The position numbers and the translations under genes were made by a program. A stretch of 64,000 bases of DNA, from NCBI GenBank assembly GCA_041399155.1, contig JAWKTI010000002.1, positions 496,001-560,000 of the forward strand. Reading direction: 5' to 3'. Shown piece after piece: positions 16,804 through 25,463 of this stretch (the first letter of the stretch is position 1; every line of letters starts with the position of its first letter). The notes under the pieces are model-generated. The model did no database searches. It saw only the letters and a program-made list of their open reading frames with translations, and was not told the origin of the DNA. This DNA comes from Zavarzinella sp. (GTDB lineage Bacteria > Planctomycetota > Planctomycetia > Gemmatales > Gemmataceae).

Positions 16804-17529
16804 ATGATACAGACAACCAAACTATCGAAAGCTTATGGATCACATCTGGTGCTCGCTCCCTTGAATCTGCAGTTTGCAGAAAATGAATGCACTGTACTGC
16901 TGGGAACCAGTGGCAGCGGCAAATCAACCGTGCTGCAATTACTTGCTGGATTGATATCCCCCACCACAGGTGAGATATCAATTGATGGGACACGATTGAC
17001 AAAACAGAATGCACGCACTACCCGCCAGCGAATAGGGTATGTTTTGCAGGAAGGTGGGCTGTTCCCACACCTTACAGCGGAACAAAATATTCGTCTGGTT
17101 GCAGAAAACTGGAACATGGAAGAGCTATTGTTTGTCAAACGATATCGAGAATTATGTGCCTTGACGCAACTTCCGTTGGAGACTTTACAACGTTACCCGG
17201 CAGAATTGTCCGGCGGGCAACGGCAACGAGTGGCTTTGATGCGTGCTCTCATTCACCAGCCAAAATATCTTTTGCTTGATGAGCCATTAGGTGCATTGGA
17301 CCCACTGACCAGGTGGGAAATGCAGCAGGAATTAAAGCAGATTTTTCTGCAATTGCGAAGTACCGTCATTCTGGTTACCCACGATATTGCGGAAGCTGCC
17401 TGGTTTGCGGATCGGATTATTCTGTTCCAACATGGAATAGTACAACAGAATGGCACCTTTCAGGAACTGCGGGCTGCACCCGCGAATGATTATGTTGCCC
17501 GATATCTGCAAACCCAGAGGGCAATTTGA
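16804..17529 (+). CDS. ABC transporter ATPase, EgtV/OpuBA-like
   Basis: 241-residue ATPase of the quaternary-amine/osmoprotectant type. Walker A GTSGSGKST, signature LSGGQRQRVALMRAL, Walker B LLLDEPLGALD, and switch His in LVTHD. It begins 13 nt after egtB and its stop overlaps the permease start by 1 nt (TGATG). The context between egtB and egtD points to ergothioneine, or a related betaine such as hercynine, as the substrate. The CBS domains found in ProV-type ATPases are missing. Confidence 0.9.
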   Translation: MIQTTKLSKAYGSHLVLAPLNLQFAENECTVLLGTSGSGKSTVLQLLAGLISPTTGEISIDGTRLTKQNARTTRQRIGYVLQEGGLFPHLTAEQNIRLVAENWNMEELLFVKRYRELCALTQLPLETLQRYPAELSGGQRQRVALMRALIHQPKYLLLDEPLGALDPLTRWEMQQELKQIFLQLRSTVILVTHDIAEAAWFADRIILFQHGIVQQNGTFQELRAAPANDYVARYLQTQRAI

Positions 17530-19052
17530 TGACCACCTGGAGCTGGCCGAAAATGGCATTGTGTGTGGTAGTGCTGGGCATGCTTGCTTTTGTGCCCATT
17601 CAACGCCAGAATGCACAAATACAAATCGGTTCAAAAAAGTTTACCGAATCGGTAATTCTTGGTGAAATCCTGACTATCCTCGGTCAACAACAAAAGATTA
17701 GTACGCTGCACTTGAAAGAATTGGGTGGGACGCGATTGTTGTTCGATTCGCTGGTTCATGGGGAAATCGACCTCTATCCAGAGTACATTGGCACCATTGA
17801 AAAGGAAATACTGGCAGGGGATAGTTCTGAAGAGGCAATCGAAATTCGCCTCGAGAAACGTGGTCTCCGCCTGGGGCCAAAACTGGGATTCAATAACACG
17901 TACGCACTGGCAATGGCCGCAGCCACTGCCAGACAATTAAAAATTTCCAGAATCAGTGATTTGAAGAATCATCTCAATCTGCGATTTGGTTTCAGTAACG
18001 AATTTCTTGATCGTGGTGATGGCTGGAAGTCGTTGCAGGCGCATTATCGGCTGCCACATCAGGAAGTACGCGGGATGGACCACGATATTGCCTATCGACA
18101 ACTGGCTGCAGGAAGCATTGATGTAATCGATGTTTACACCACAGATGCAGCGATTGTTCGTGAACAGTTAGTGGTGCTGGAAGATGATCTGCAGTTTTTC
18201 CCCAGGTACGATGCGGTGATTCTGTACCGTACAGACCTGGAAGAAAGGTTCCCAAAGTTTGTAGAAATGTTCAGAAAAATTCGAATTGATGAACCTTTGA
18301 TGATGTCCATGAATCAAAAGGTGGACAGTGGTGAGCAGTCCGAAGCACAAGTTGCTGGGGATTTTCTGGCAGAAATGCTCGGAATTGCACCATTAGCACA
18401 GAAAGAATCCTGGCAGCAGCGTGTCTGGCAGCGAACCATCGAACATGTTGATCTGGTGCGGAAGTCGATGTTCCTGGCAATCGTCATTGGTCTAGCGTTG
18501 GGGATCATAGCTTTTCAGAATCCCAGGTGCTGCCAACTTATCCTGGCTGTTACAGGGTTATTCCAAACTATCCCGGCAATCGCGTTGCTTGTGCTGTTGA
18601 TACCGGTGGCCGCCGCACTTGGTCTGCAAAGCCTGGGCCTAGCATCCCAGACTGCAATATTTGCTTTGGTAGCGTACTCTTTACTACCAATAGTGCGTAA
18701 CACCGTTGCTGGCCTGGAAGCAACACCCAGAGATATTGAGATTTCTGCTGTTGCGATAGGACTATCCCCGGCAACAACTTTTCTGAAGGTTCGGTTACCA
18801 TTAGCCAGTCCAACAATCCTTGCTGGCATTTCTACGGCAATGGTACAGAACATTGGATTTGCGGCCCTGGGTGCTTTGATAGGTGCTGGTGGCTATGGGC
18901 AGACGATCCTTACGGGCATCCGGTTGAACAGCACTGCATTAATTCTGGAAGGGGCAATCCCTGCCGCATTACTGGCAGTTTTGTCGTTATTTTTGTTTTC
19001 TGGACTGGAGCGAATCCTGATACCACGTGGGATCAGAAAACGTGCCGTCTAG
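17529..19052 (+). CDS. Fused substrate-binding protein and permease, EgtU-like (SBD first)
   Basis: 507 residues. After an N-terminal signal anchor (about residues 5-22) comes an OpuAC-type binding domain (IGSKKFTESVILGEIL, DLYPEYIGTI, IDVIDVYTTDA). A permease domain of about five helices follows, with the coupling motif LEATPRDIEISAVAIGLS and LPLASPTILAGI. In the described EgtU the permease comes first and the binding domain last, so the order is reversed here. Placement between egtB and egtD supports ergothioneine or a precursor as ligand. Glycine betaine or choline uptake remains possible. Confidence 0.85.
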   Translation: MTTWSWPKMALCVVVLGMLAFVPIQRQNAQIQIGSKKFTESVILGEILTILGQQQKISTLHLKELGGTRLLFDSLVHGEIDLYPEYIGTIEKEILAGDSSEEAIEIRLEKRGLRLGPKLGFNNTYALAMAAATARQLKISRISDLKNHLNLRFGFSNEFLDRGDGWKSLQAHYRLPHQEVRGMDHDIAYRQLAAGSIDVIDVYTTDAAIVREQLVVLEDDLQFFPRYDAVILYRTDLEERFPKFVEMFRKIRIDEPLMMSMNQKVDSGEQSEAQVAGDFLAEMLGIAPLAQKESWQQRVWQRTIEHVDLVRKSMFLAIVIGLALGIIAFQNPRCCQLILAVTGLFQTIPAIALLVLLIPVAAALGLQSLGLASQTAIFALVAYSLLPIVRNTVAGLEATPRDIEISAVAIGLSPATTFLKVRLPLASPTILAGISTAMVQNIGFAALGALIGAGGYGQTILTGIRLNSTALILEGAIPAALLAVLSLFLFSGLERILIPRGIRKRAV

Positions 19053-19072
19053 TTGTTTTTTTATGGAGTGAG

Positions 19073-19357
19073 ATGATGAAGGCGATTTGGAACAACCAGG
19101 TAATTGCGGAAAGCAGTGAAACAGTTGTCGTGGAAGGGAATCACTATTTCCCACCTGATAGCATTATTCGGGAACACTTTCAGCCCAGCGATACGCATAC
19201 GGTATGTGGCTGGAAGGGAACAGCGAGCTATTATCACGTGGTGGTGGACGGTAAAACAAATCCCGATGCTGCGTGGTTTTACCCAGAAACGAAAGATGCT
19301 GCCAATAATATTCGTGGTTATGTCGCGTTCTGGAAAGGTATTCAAGTAGTTGCTTAA
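19073..19357 (+). CDS. DUF427 protein
   Basis: 94-residue soluble protein of the DUF427 family. It has VVVEGNHYFP, a CGWKGTASYYHVVVDG core, and a W-Y/F-P-E stretch (AWFYPE) near the end. Function unknown. It lies inside the ergothioneine operon, 20 nt after the transporter and about 45 nt before egtD, which suggests an accessory role. An ATG 3 nt further on is an equally good start. Confidence 0.85.
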   Translation: MMKAIWNNQVIAESSETVVVEGNHYFPPDSIIREHFQPSDTHTVCGWKGTASYYHVVVDGKTNPDAAWFYPETKDAANNIRGYVAFWKGIQVVA

Positions 19358-19403
19358 GCAAGATTGTTGCTGATGAACATTATTTGAAGGGGATAGCGGA
19401 CTG

Positions 19404-20378
19404 ATGATGAACGCCACGAAATCCAGGCCAGTCGATATGGTGCGTACTGGTGAACAGAACGAATTTCTCCATGATGTATTGCACGGATTAAGCTGTAAAC
19501 CTAAAAGATTGCCATGTAAATATTTTTACGATCTTCGTGGTTCGCAGTTGTTTGATCGGATATGCCTTTTGGAAGAATATTACGTTACCCGCACTGAAGT
19601 GGAGATCATGAATCAGTCGATTCAGCAGATTGCCACAGCACTTGGTGAGCACGTATTACTACTGGAGTTTGGCAGCGGCAGCAGTACAAAAACGCTTCAA
19701 TTGCTTCAGCATTGTCAGCAGCTTGCAGGCTATGTTCCCGTCGATATTTCTGCTGAGCATCTGCAAAATACAGCCAGACAACTTCAGGAACAATTTCCGA
19801 AACTGGTGATCAAACCGCTTGCAGCCGATTTTACACAACCTTTGGTTATTCCAAAGGTCTCGGATCCCAGTCAGCGCAAGGTAGTGTATTTCCCTGGTTC
19901 TACGATTGGTAATTTTACACCTGCGAAGGCAACTGCACTATTAAGGCAGATTGCCCTTGAAGTGGATGCTGGTGGGGGGTTATTGATTGGGATCGATCTG
20001 GTAAAAGACACAAATGTCCTGGAAGCTGCCTACAACGATTCCCAAGGCATCACGGCAGCGTTTAATCTCAATCTGTTGCGAAGAATCAATCGGGAACTGC
20101 ACGGTACATTCCGGGTAGATCTGTTTCAGCACCGTGCACATTTCGATACCAGCCATAACAGAATCGAAATGCATTTGATCAGCAAAGTGCCCCAGGTGGT
20201 ATCGGTGGCTAACAACCCGTTTCAATTTGCAGCACAGGAAACGATCTGTACCGAATATTCACACAAATATGTTCTGACTGATTTTCTGCAGATGGCGGCA
20301 GGTGCAGGATTTGCTTATGACCAGCATTGGACGGATCCGCAATCTTACTTTGCAATCATCCACTTGGTAGCAAAGTAG
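19404..20378 (+). CDS. egtD: L-histidine N-alpha-methyltransferase EgtD
   Basis: Adds three methyl groups from S-adenosylmethionine to histidine, giving hercynine. 324 residues, as usual. Shows the SAM-binding LLEFGSGSSTKTLQLL (about residue 75), YVPVDISAEHL, and the family segment YFPGSTIGNF. KYFYDLRGSQLFD near the N-terminus is also typical. It is the last gene of the cluster, ending 10 nt from convergent holB. A second ATG directly follows the first. Confidence 0.95.
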   Translation: MMNATKSRPVDMVRTGEQNEFLHDVLHGLSCKPKRLPCKYFYDLRGSQLFDRICLLEEYYVTRTEVEIMNQSIQQIATALGEHVLLLEFGSGSSTKTLQLLQHCQQLAGYVPVDISAEHLQNTARQLQEQFPKLVIKPLAADFTQPLVIPKVSDPSQRKVVYFPGSTIGNFTPAKATALLRQIALEVDAGGGLLIGIDLVKDTNVLEAAYNDSQGITAAFNLNLLRRINRELHGTFRVDLFQHRAHFDTSHNRIEMHLISKVPQVVSVANNPFQFAAQETICTEYSHKYVLTDFLQMAAGAGFAYDQHWTDPQSYFAIIHLVAK

Positions 20379-20388
20379 AATCATGAAT

Positions 20389-21387
20389 TCAATCGGATTT
20401 CATCAGCTGTGCGGTCAACCACTCCGTCGATAATTCGGTGGAAACCATTCGATCTATCTGAACGATAGATTCCGTAATGGCGTTCGACCAGCGCAGCATC
20501 TGTTCCACAGATAATTGCTGCACAATTTCCTGTAAGTGGTGATGATCCTCGGCTTCATTCCCCGCAGGCAAATTATAGTGCACATACAGTAATTCCTGAA
20601 TCAGTTGCAGAAACAGGGTCAGGCCAATTTGTGCAATCCGGCGTTTGTCAGCGGTGCTGGCACTACTCAGTTGAAAAAGGTCGGTCCAGAGTTGATTGAA
20701 TGCGATCGGATGGATTGGCGATTTTAACTGATTTAACAAGCCATTGCGGAAATCCCAGTATTCCTGGTGCTGGTATTCTTGTGCCACACCCGGGCTTCCC
20801 TGGGCAACTTTACCCAATCGTTGTGCCTGTTTCAGATCGACTCCCTGATTTACAAGCACTTCAACCGTCTGATCGAGTGTCAGTGGGCGAAAGTGCAGGA
20901 TCTGGCTGCGGGATCGAATTGTTTGCAGTACGCCATCCTCCGCCTGTGCAATCTGGATGATGATACTCTTCGGTGTGGGCTCTTCTAATGTTTTCAGAAG
21001 AGCGTTACCCGCTTCCATCGACATCATGTCGATATTCCGGATGATTGTGATTTTCCAATTGCCTCGTGCGGGTTTCAGTTGGCTCTCGGCGATATACTGC
21101 TGGACCACTTCCAGCGGAAATGTGCTTTTATCATCTGGCTTGTCAAGCAGTTTCATGTCTGGATGGGTATTTGCATCGCACAGCAGGCAGGCAGCACATC
21201 GATCACAGGATTCGAACCCAGACCGGTTTTCGCACAATAATGTTTTGCCTAGTTGTCTGGCGAATGAAGTTTTACCGATACCCTGATGACCTAGAAATAG
21301 ATATGCATGGCCCAGGCGTTCGCGGGATACTGCCCGTTCCAGCAGAGCGAGATGTTCTCGATGACCAACAATGCTCGACCAGCTCAT
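20389..21387 (-). CDS. holB: DNA polymerase III delta' subunit
   Basis: Clamp-loader subunit, 332 residues. Contains GHAYLFLGHQGIGKTSFA (P-loop), a zinc-binding cluster of four Cys (CDRCAACLLC with a preceding Cys), and the sensor region NALLKTLEEPTPKSIIIQIAQ. The LEEP segment is typical of delta'. Its start overlaps the tmk stop by 4 nt, a common tmk-holB arrangement. Confidence 0.93.
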   Translation of the reverse strand: MSWSSIVGHREHLALLERAVSRERLGHAYLFLGHQGIGKTSFARQLGKTLLCENRSGFESCDRCAACLLCDANTHPDMKLLDKPDDKSTFPLEVVQQYIAESQLKPARGNWKITIIRNIDMMSMEAGNALLKTLEEPTPKSIIIQIAQAEDGVLQTIRSRSQILHFRPLTLDQTVEVLVNQGVDLKQAQRLGKVAQGSPGVAQEYQHQEYWDFRNGLLNQLKSPIHPIAFNQLWTDLFQLSSASTADKRRIAQIGLTLFLQLIQELLYVHYNLPAGNEAEDHHHLQEIVQQLSVEQMLRWSNAITESIVQIDRMVSTELSTEWLTAQLMKSD

Positions 21388-22010
21388 GGCGCATTCTTCA
21401 ATGTGAATCGATTGAGATAAGGCTGAATCATTTTCTGCAATTGCTGCTGCACATCTTCAACAGAGCCCTGGGCATCTACAAGACAATATCGATTGTTGTC
21501 GTCGATGGTCAATTGTAAATAGCCTTCACGGACTTTCTGAAAATAAGCATCATCGCGCTGTTCGATCCGGTCGAGCGTTGTTTTCCGCCTTTGGTGGGAA
21601 AGCTCAATTGGGATATCCAGAATAAATGTCTGGGTGGGCATGCACTCATCAATCGAAAATCGGCCTAAGTCGGCAATTGCCTGGTAAGTTAAACCGTTGG
21701 CAAAGCCCTGATAGGCGAAATTCGAGCTGATGAACCGATCACAAATCACTATTTCATCACGTGCCAAGGCGGGTTGAACCACCTCATGGATCAGTTGGGC
21801 CCGGCTGCACATAAAGAGCAATGTTTCGGCTCGAAGGCAGATATCTGTGGTGGGGGATAGCAAAATGGACCGCAATTGATCACCCAGGGTGGTGCCACCT
21901 GGGTCCCGGCAAAGCTGCACCTTGTAACCCTGGGATGTCAGCCAGTCACTCAACATACGACATTGAGTCGTTTTGCCAGTGCCATCAATGCCATCGATCA
22001 CGAAGAACAT
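21384..22010 (-). CDS. tmk: Thymidylate kinase
   Basis: Phosphorylates dTMP to dTDP. 208 residues with the P-loop DGIDGTGKTTQ, the DR-(P/x)GGT substrate motif (CRDPGGTTLGD), and the catalytic ICDRFISSNFAYQG. It overlaps lipA by 13 nt at its start and holB by 4 nt at its end, so the three are one transcription unit. Confidence 0.96.
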   Translation of the reverse strand: MFFVIDGIDGTGKTTQCRMLSDWLTSQGYKVQLCRDPGGTTLGDQLRSILLSPTTDICLRAETLLFMCSRAQLIHEVVQPALARDEIVICDRFISSNFAYQGFANGLTYQAIADLGRFSIDECMPTQTFILDIPIELSHQRRKTTLDRIEQRDDAYFQKVREGYLQLTIDDNNRYCLVDAQGSVEDVQQQLQKMIQPYLNRFTLKNAP

Positions 22011-22924
22011 GATGAATCTGAGGGCTGAGTTTGAAGATGGTCTACCATTTCATCAGCGTGGTAGCTGGAACGGACAAAAGGACCCGCAACAACCTGTTTG
22101 AAACCAAACTTGCGGGCACGGTGGGCAATTTCATCAAATTCTGCGGGTTCCAGAAACCGTGCAACTGGAATGTGCTTTAACGTGGGTGCCAGATACTGTC
22201 CCAGGGTCAGCACATCGCACTCAATTGCACGCACATCGGCGATCACATCAAAAAGCTCTTCGATCGTTTCACCGATTCCCAGCATCAGACCGGTTTTGGT
22301 GATAATGCCTGGATTTGTGTCTTTCACCTGTTTCAGCAGGTCTAAGGAACGCTGGTAATCTGCTCTACCACGGACTTTCCGATATAACCTGGGCACTGTT
22401 TCCAGATTATGGTTGTAAACTTCTGGCGTGGCTTGAATTACGCGATCAATCGCCTGCCGATTACCCATAAAGTCAGGTGTTAGCACTTCTACTGCAGAAC
22501 CAGTCCGTTTCCGCACCTCCAGGATGCAACGGTAGAAATGTTCCGCACCACCGTCTTCAAGGTCATCGCGGGTAACCGAGGTGATCACTACATGCTTCAG
22601 CCCCAGCCGCAGTGCCGCTTCGGCTACGCGTGCTGGTTCATCGTCCTGGATCTCTTCCGTCACCCCACGTGGGGTGGAGCAGAAGCCGCACGGTCGGGTG
22701 CAAACGTTACCCAGAATCATAAATGTTGCAGTACGGCGGGAATAGCACTCGGGGCGGTTGGGACAGCGGGCATTTTCACATACAGTCTCAAGATTCAGGT
22801 CATCCAGCAAATTTTGTGTGAAGAAATTCTCATTTCCCTTCGGCAATGGGCGCTTTAACCACGCTGGTAAGCGGTGCCGAGACGGTGTGGAGGTTTCCTG
22901 ATCCAAAAGTGGTAGCTGCAGCAT
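21998..22924 (-). CDS. lipA: Lipoyl synthase
   Basis: Radical-SAM enzyme that inserts two sulfurs into octanoyl groups on lipoyl domains. 308 residues with both iron-sulfur motifs: auxiliary cluster CENARCPNRPEC and radical-SAM CTRPCGFCST (C-x3-C-x2-C). The C-terminal segment FVRSSYHADE is typical. A 16-bp palindrome built on CACGTG lies in the codons after the radical-SAM motif (22661-22676). First gene of lipA-tmk-holB. LipB is not in the window. Confidence 0.96.
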   Translation of the reverse strand: MLQLPLLDQETSTPSRHRLPAWLKRPLPKGNENFFTQNLLDDLNLETVCENARCPNRPECYSRRTATFMILGNVCTRPCGFCSTPRGVTEEIQDDEPARVAEAALRLGLKHVVITSVTRDDLEDGGAEHFYRCILEVRKRTGSAVEVLTPDFMGNRQAIDRVIQATPEVYNHNLETVPRLYRKVRGRADYQRSLDLLKQVKDTNPGIITKTGLMLGIGETIEELFDVIADVRAIECDVLTLGQYLAPTLKHIPVARFLEPAEFDEIAHRARKFGFKQVVAGPFVRSSYHADEMVDHLQTQPSDSSCSS

Positions 22925-23091
22925 TCAAACAAATCCATAGCAAGATTGTTAATTATTGTAGTGTCCCCACGGGCATTTCGTAGTTCATTTTGCTGATGGC
23001 TTGCCCGTTATCCTTTTCTCATTGAAGATTCCTATTGCGAAATAGATTTCACCACACTATTTGGGGGGATTCTTACTTCATCCAGAGTTGT

Positions 23092-23445
23092 ATGTCGCCG
23101 ATTGTAAAATTTGTGGTGTTGCTTACCTTTTCCAATCTGTTCATGACTTTCGCGTGGTATGCCCACCTGAAGGAAATGAACCAGAAACCATGGATTCTGG
23201 CCGCACTATTCAGTTGGGGAATTGCGTTATTTGAATACCTGCTGCAGGTGCCTGCAAACCGCATCGGGCACACAGCATTGAACGTGGGCCAACTGAAAAT
23301 GGTTCAGGAAGTGATTACTTTGATGGTTTTCATACCATTTTCCGTTTTTTATCTGAAAGAACAGCTCAGGTGGGACTACCTGTGGGCAGCACTCTGCCTG
23401 TGTTGTGCTGTATTTTTTGTCTTCCGCACCAAATTATTTAGTTGA
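23092..23445 (+). CDS. DUF486 family membrane protein (DMT-like)
   Basis: 117-residue protein with four predicted helices. The segments TFSNLFMTFAWYAHLK, SWGIALFEYLLQVPANRIGH and GQLKMVQEVITL are hallmarks of the DUF486 family, small relatives of drug/metabolite transporters. The ATG at 23092 gives the usual family length. An upstream start would add 19 non-hydrophobic residues. Substrate unknown. Confidence 0.88.
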   Translation: MSPIVKFVVLLTFSNLFMTFAWYAHLKEMNQKPWILAALFSWGIALFEYLLQVPANRIGHTALNVGQLKMVQEVITLMVFIPFSVFYLKEQLRWDYLWAALCLCCAVFFVFRTKLFS

Positions 23446-23480
23446 GTGTTATATAATTTCAGGTGAATATAATCGATGTG

Positions 23481-24374
23481 TTATTTTTCCAGCGTTTCCA
23501 GAAATTTCAGCATCTTTTGCGTTGTGTCTTCATAGTATTTGTTTTCGTTCCGCCCATAATTGAAAAATCCGTGCGGTTGGCCTTCGTATCCCACTAATTC
23601 GCACCGATTGCCCGGAAATTTTTTCATTTCCTCCTGAAATAATTCGACGGTGCGGTATGGCACTGTGGTGTCACCTTTCCCATGAAAAATGATCATCGGT
23701 GGCAGATTTTTCCCAACATGATGAAAAGGTGAAATCGCTTTTGGTTCGCATCCGAGCGATTTTGCATCTCGATTGCCGCCAAAGGTTTTTTCATTGAAGT
23801 CCACCACTGGGGCAATGATGACTGCTGGGTTGAACATGACAACGGCATTAGGTACAGAACTGACATTTTTATCATCTTTGGGATCATCCAGCCCAGGCAG
23901 CAGTGCAGTCGATGCTGCCAGATGCCCACCTGCAGAACCACCTGCCGCCACAATTTTGTTGGGAAGGATACCCAGTACTTTGGCGTGGGAGCGAACATAA
24001 CGGATGGCGGATTTGGCATCGGCGACGCACTCAGTGGGCTTCACCTGATGCCGACTGGCAACGCGGTAATCCACAGTGATCGCGACATAGCCATGTTTGG
24101 CAAGTGTCAGGCATTGTTGCTCAAACTGTTTCGGTGTGCCGGAACTCCAGCCACCACCAAAAAAGAAGACCACTGCCATTCTGGGCTGATTTGGTGAATG
24201 GTCCTTTGGTGTGTACATATAGAGTTTCAAGGTGGTTTCCCCAACCGTTTTGTAGGTGATCTCTTTGGATCCTGGCAGGTCAGGTGGATAGTTTTTTTGC
24301 GCGGGCCGCTGTGCGAAAATTTGGCCATTCAGAATGAAGAACAGGCTAAAAACCATAAAAATTTGCTTGTACAT
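23481..24374 (-). CDS. Secreted alpha/beta hydrolase (acetyl-esterase type)
   Basis: 297 residues with a signal peptide (MYKQIFMVFSLFFILNGQIFA). Features of the BD-FAE/esterase-lipase clan are the oxyanion loop VFFFGGGWSSG, the nucleophile elbow AAGGSAGGHLA, and the catalytic His in GQPHGFF near the C-terminus. IIFHGKGDTTVPY probably carries the acid. Likely deacetylates or de-esterifies polysaccharide in the periplasm, as paralogues in planctomycetes are thought to. Substrate not determinable. Confidence 0.88.
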   Translation of the reverse strand: MYKQIFMVFSLFFILNGQIFAQRPAQKNYPPDLPGSKEITYKTVGETTLKLYMYTPKDHSPNQPRMAVVFFFGGGWSSGTPKQFEQQCLTLAKHGYVAITVDYRVASRHQVKPTECVADAKSAIRYVRSHAKVLGILPNKIVAAGGSAGGHLAASTALLPGLDDPKDDKNVSSVPNAVVMFNPAVIIAPVVDFNEKTFGGNRDAKSLGCEPKAISPFHHVGKNLPPMIIFHGKGDTTVPYRTVELFQEEMKKFPGNRCELVGYEGQPHGFFNYGRNENKYYEDTTQKMLKFLETLEK

Positions 24375-24462
24375 GGACAGCCCCCCTAACTTTCATTAGT
24401 GCTAAAGATACCCCACTATCATTCACAATATTGGTTCCACAGCAAGCGGTAGGAAGATTTTC

Positions 24463-25443
24463 ATGGGCATTGCAAAACAAACGGCTTCTTTGCTGGATGC
24501 CGCTCGAGATATTGCTCGTGCAATTCCGGCAGATGCAGTGCTGGTCCTTACCGAAATGAACCTGGATTGGAATGCCGTTTACTCCCACCTGAAGGGGTGT
24601 AAAGTTCTGGTGGCCACCGAAGAGGAGGCTCTTCGTGAGAAATTACGCAGTAATCCTGACCTCGATCTGATTGAACTGGATCGGGAGCCAGTCCCACAGC
24701 GGGAACGGTTGAGCCTGGCTCTGTTGAAAGCGGTGACCACGGGGCACCTGAAACCTGGCTCCCACCTGGTGGTGGTGTATAACGGGATCGCCACGCCGGA
24801 AGATTTACCAGAACCGATCGACAGCATCAGTTTAATTCACCTCAGTGAGCACCTGGAACAGATGACCCTGCAGGATCTGCGAGAGTTACAGACTGGGATT
24901 CCGGTGGAAACATTACGACTGGTGATTAACCTGTGCACCGAAATTGGCCGCGAAGGCCGCGAAGGCAAGCCAGTAGGCACCATTATGGTGGTTGGGGACA
25001 CCAGAAAAGTGTTAAGCATGTCCCGCCCACTGAATTACAACCCATTCAAAGGATACAGCAAAGAAGACCGAGATCTGCGTCGAAAGTGGGTCCGAGAATC
25101 GATCAAGGATCTGGCACAATTAGATGGTGCCATCTTGATTGATGCGGATGGTTGTGCGGTGGCAGGCTGCCTGTCGCTGGAAACCGACAAAAAAGGCCTT
25201 GATGTGGGCAAAGGCTTTGGCACCAGGCACCTGGCGGCGGCGGGCATTAGCAAAAAGGCAAATTGTGTGGCGATGTGTGTCAGCCAGTCTTCGGGTACAT
25301 TACGAATTTATTACGAAGGGAAAGAGGTAATGCACATCGAACCGCTCAATCGACCACATATCTGGCAACCGTTGCGCATTGAGGCACTGGAAGAACCAAA
25401 CATGCCCAATACAGACGATAATGCCCCACCTTCTGTGAACTGA
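24463..25443 (+). CDS. Diadenylate cyclase domain protein, DacZ-like
   Basis: 326 residues. The C-terminal domain is a DisA_N-type diadenylate cyclase with the DGA motif (LDGAILIDADG, about residue 218) and GTRHLAAAGIS (about 256) in place of the bacterial GTRHRAA. The N-terminal ~180 residues (DAVLVLTEMNLDWNAVY onward) form a separate alpha/beta domain resembling that of archaeal DacZ rather than the membrane domain of CdaA or the DNA-binding part of DisA. It would make c-di-AMP from two ATP in the cytoplasm. The RHR-to-RHL change leaves activity open, although archaeal enzymes also deviate here. Confidence 0.8.
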   Translation: MGIAKQTASLLDAARDIARAIPADAVLVLTEMNLDWNAVYSHLKGCKVLVATEEEALREKLRSNPDLDLIELDREPVPQRERLSLALLKAVTTGHLKPGSHLVVVYNGIATPEDLPEPIDSISLIHLSEHLEQMTLQDLRELQTGIPVETLRLVINLCTEIGREGREGKPVGTIMVVGDTRKVLSMSRPLNYNPFKGYSKEDRDLRRKWVRESIKDLAQLDGAILIDADGCAVAGCLSLETDKKGLDVGKGFGTRHLAAAGISKKANCVAMCVSQSSGTLRIYYEGKEVMHIEPLNRPHIWQPLRIEALEEPNMPNTDDNAPPSVN

Positions 25444-25463
25444 TCACCCGAATTTTGTGCAGA

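Noticed and set aside
21205..21235. T-arm-like sequence (GGGTTCGAATCC on the minus strand) that could suggest a tRNA
   Set aside because: It lies inside holB and encodes part of its zinc-binding region. No acceptor or anticodon arms can be built around it.
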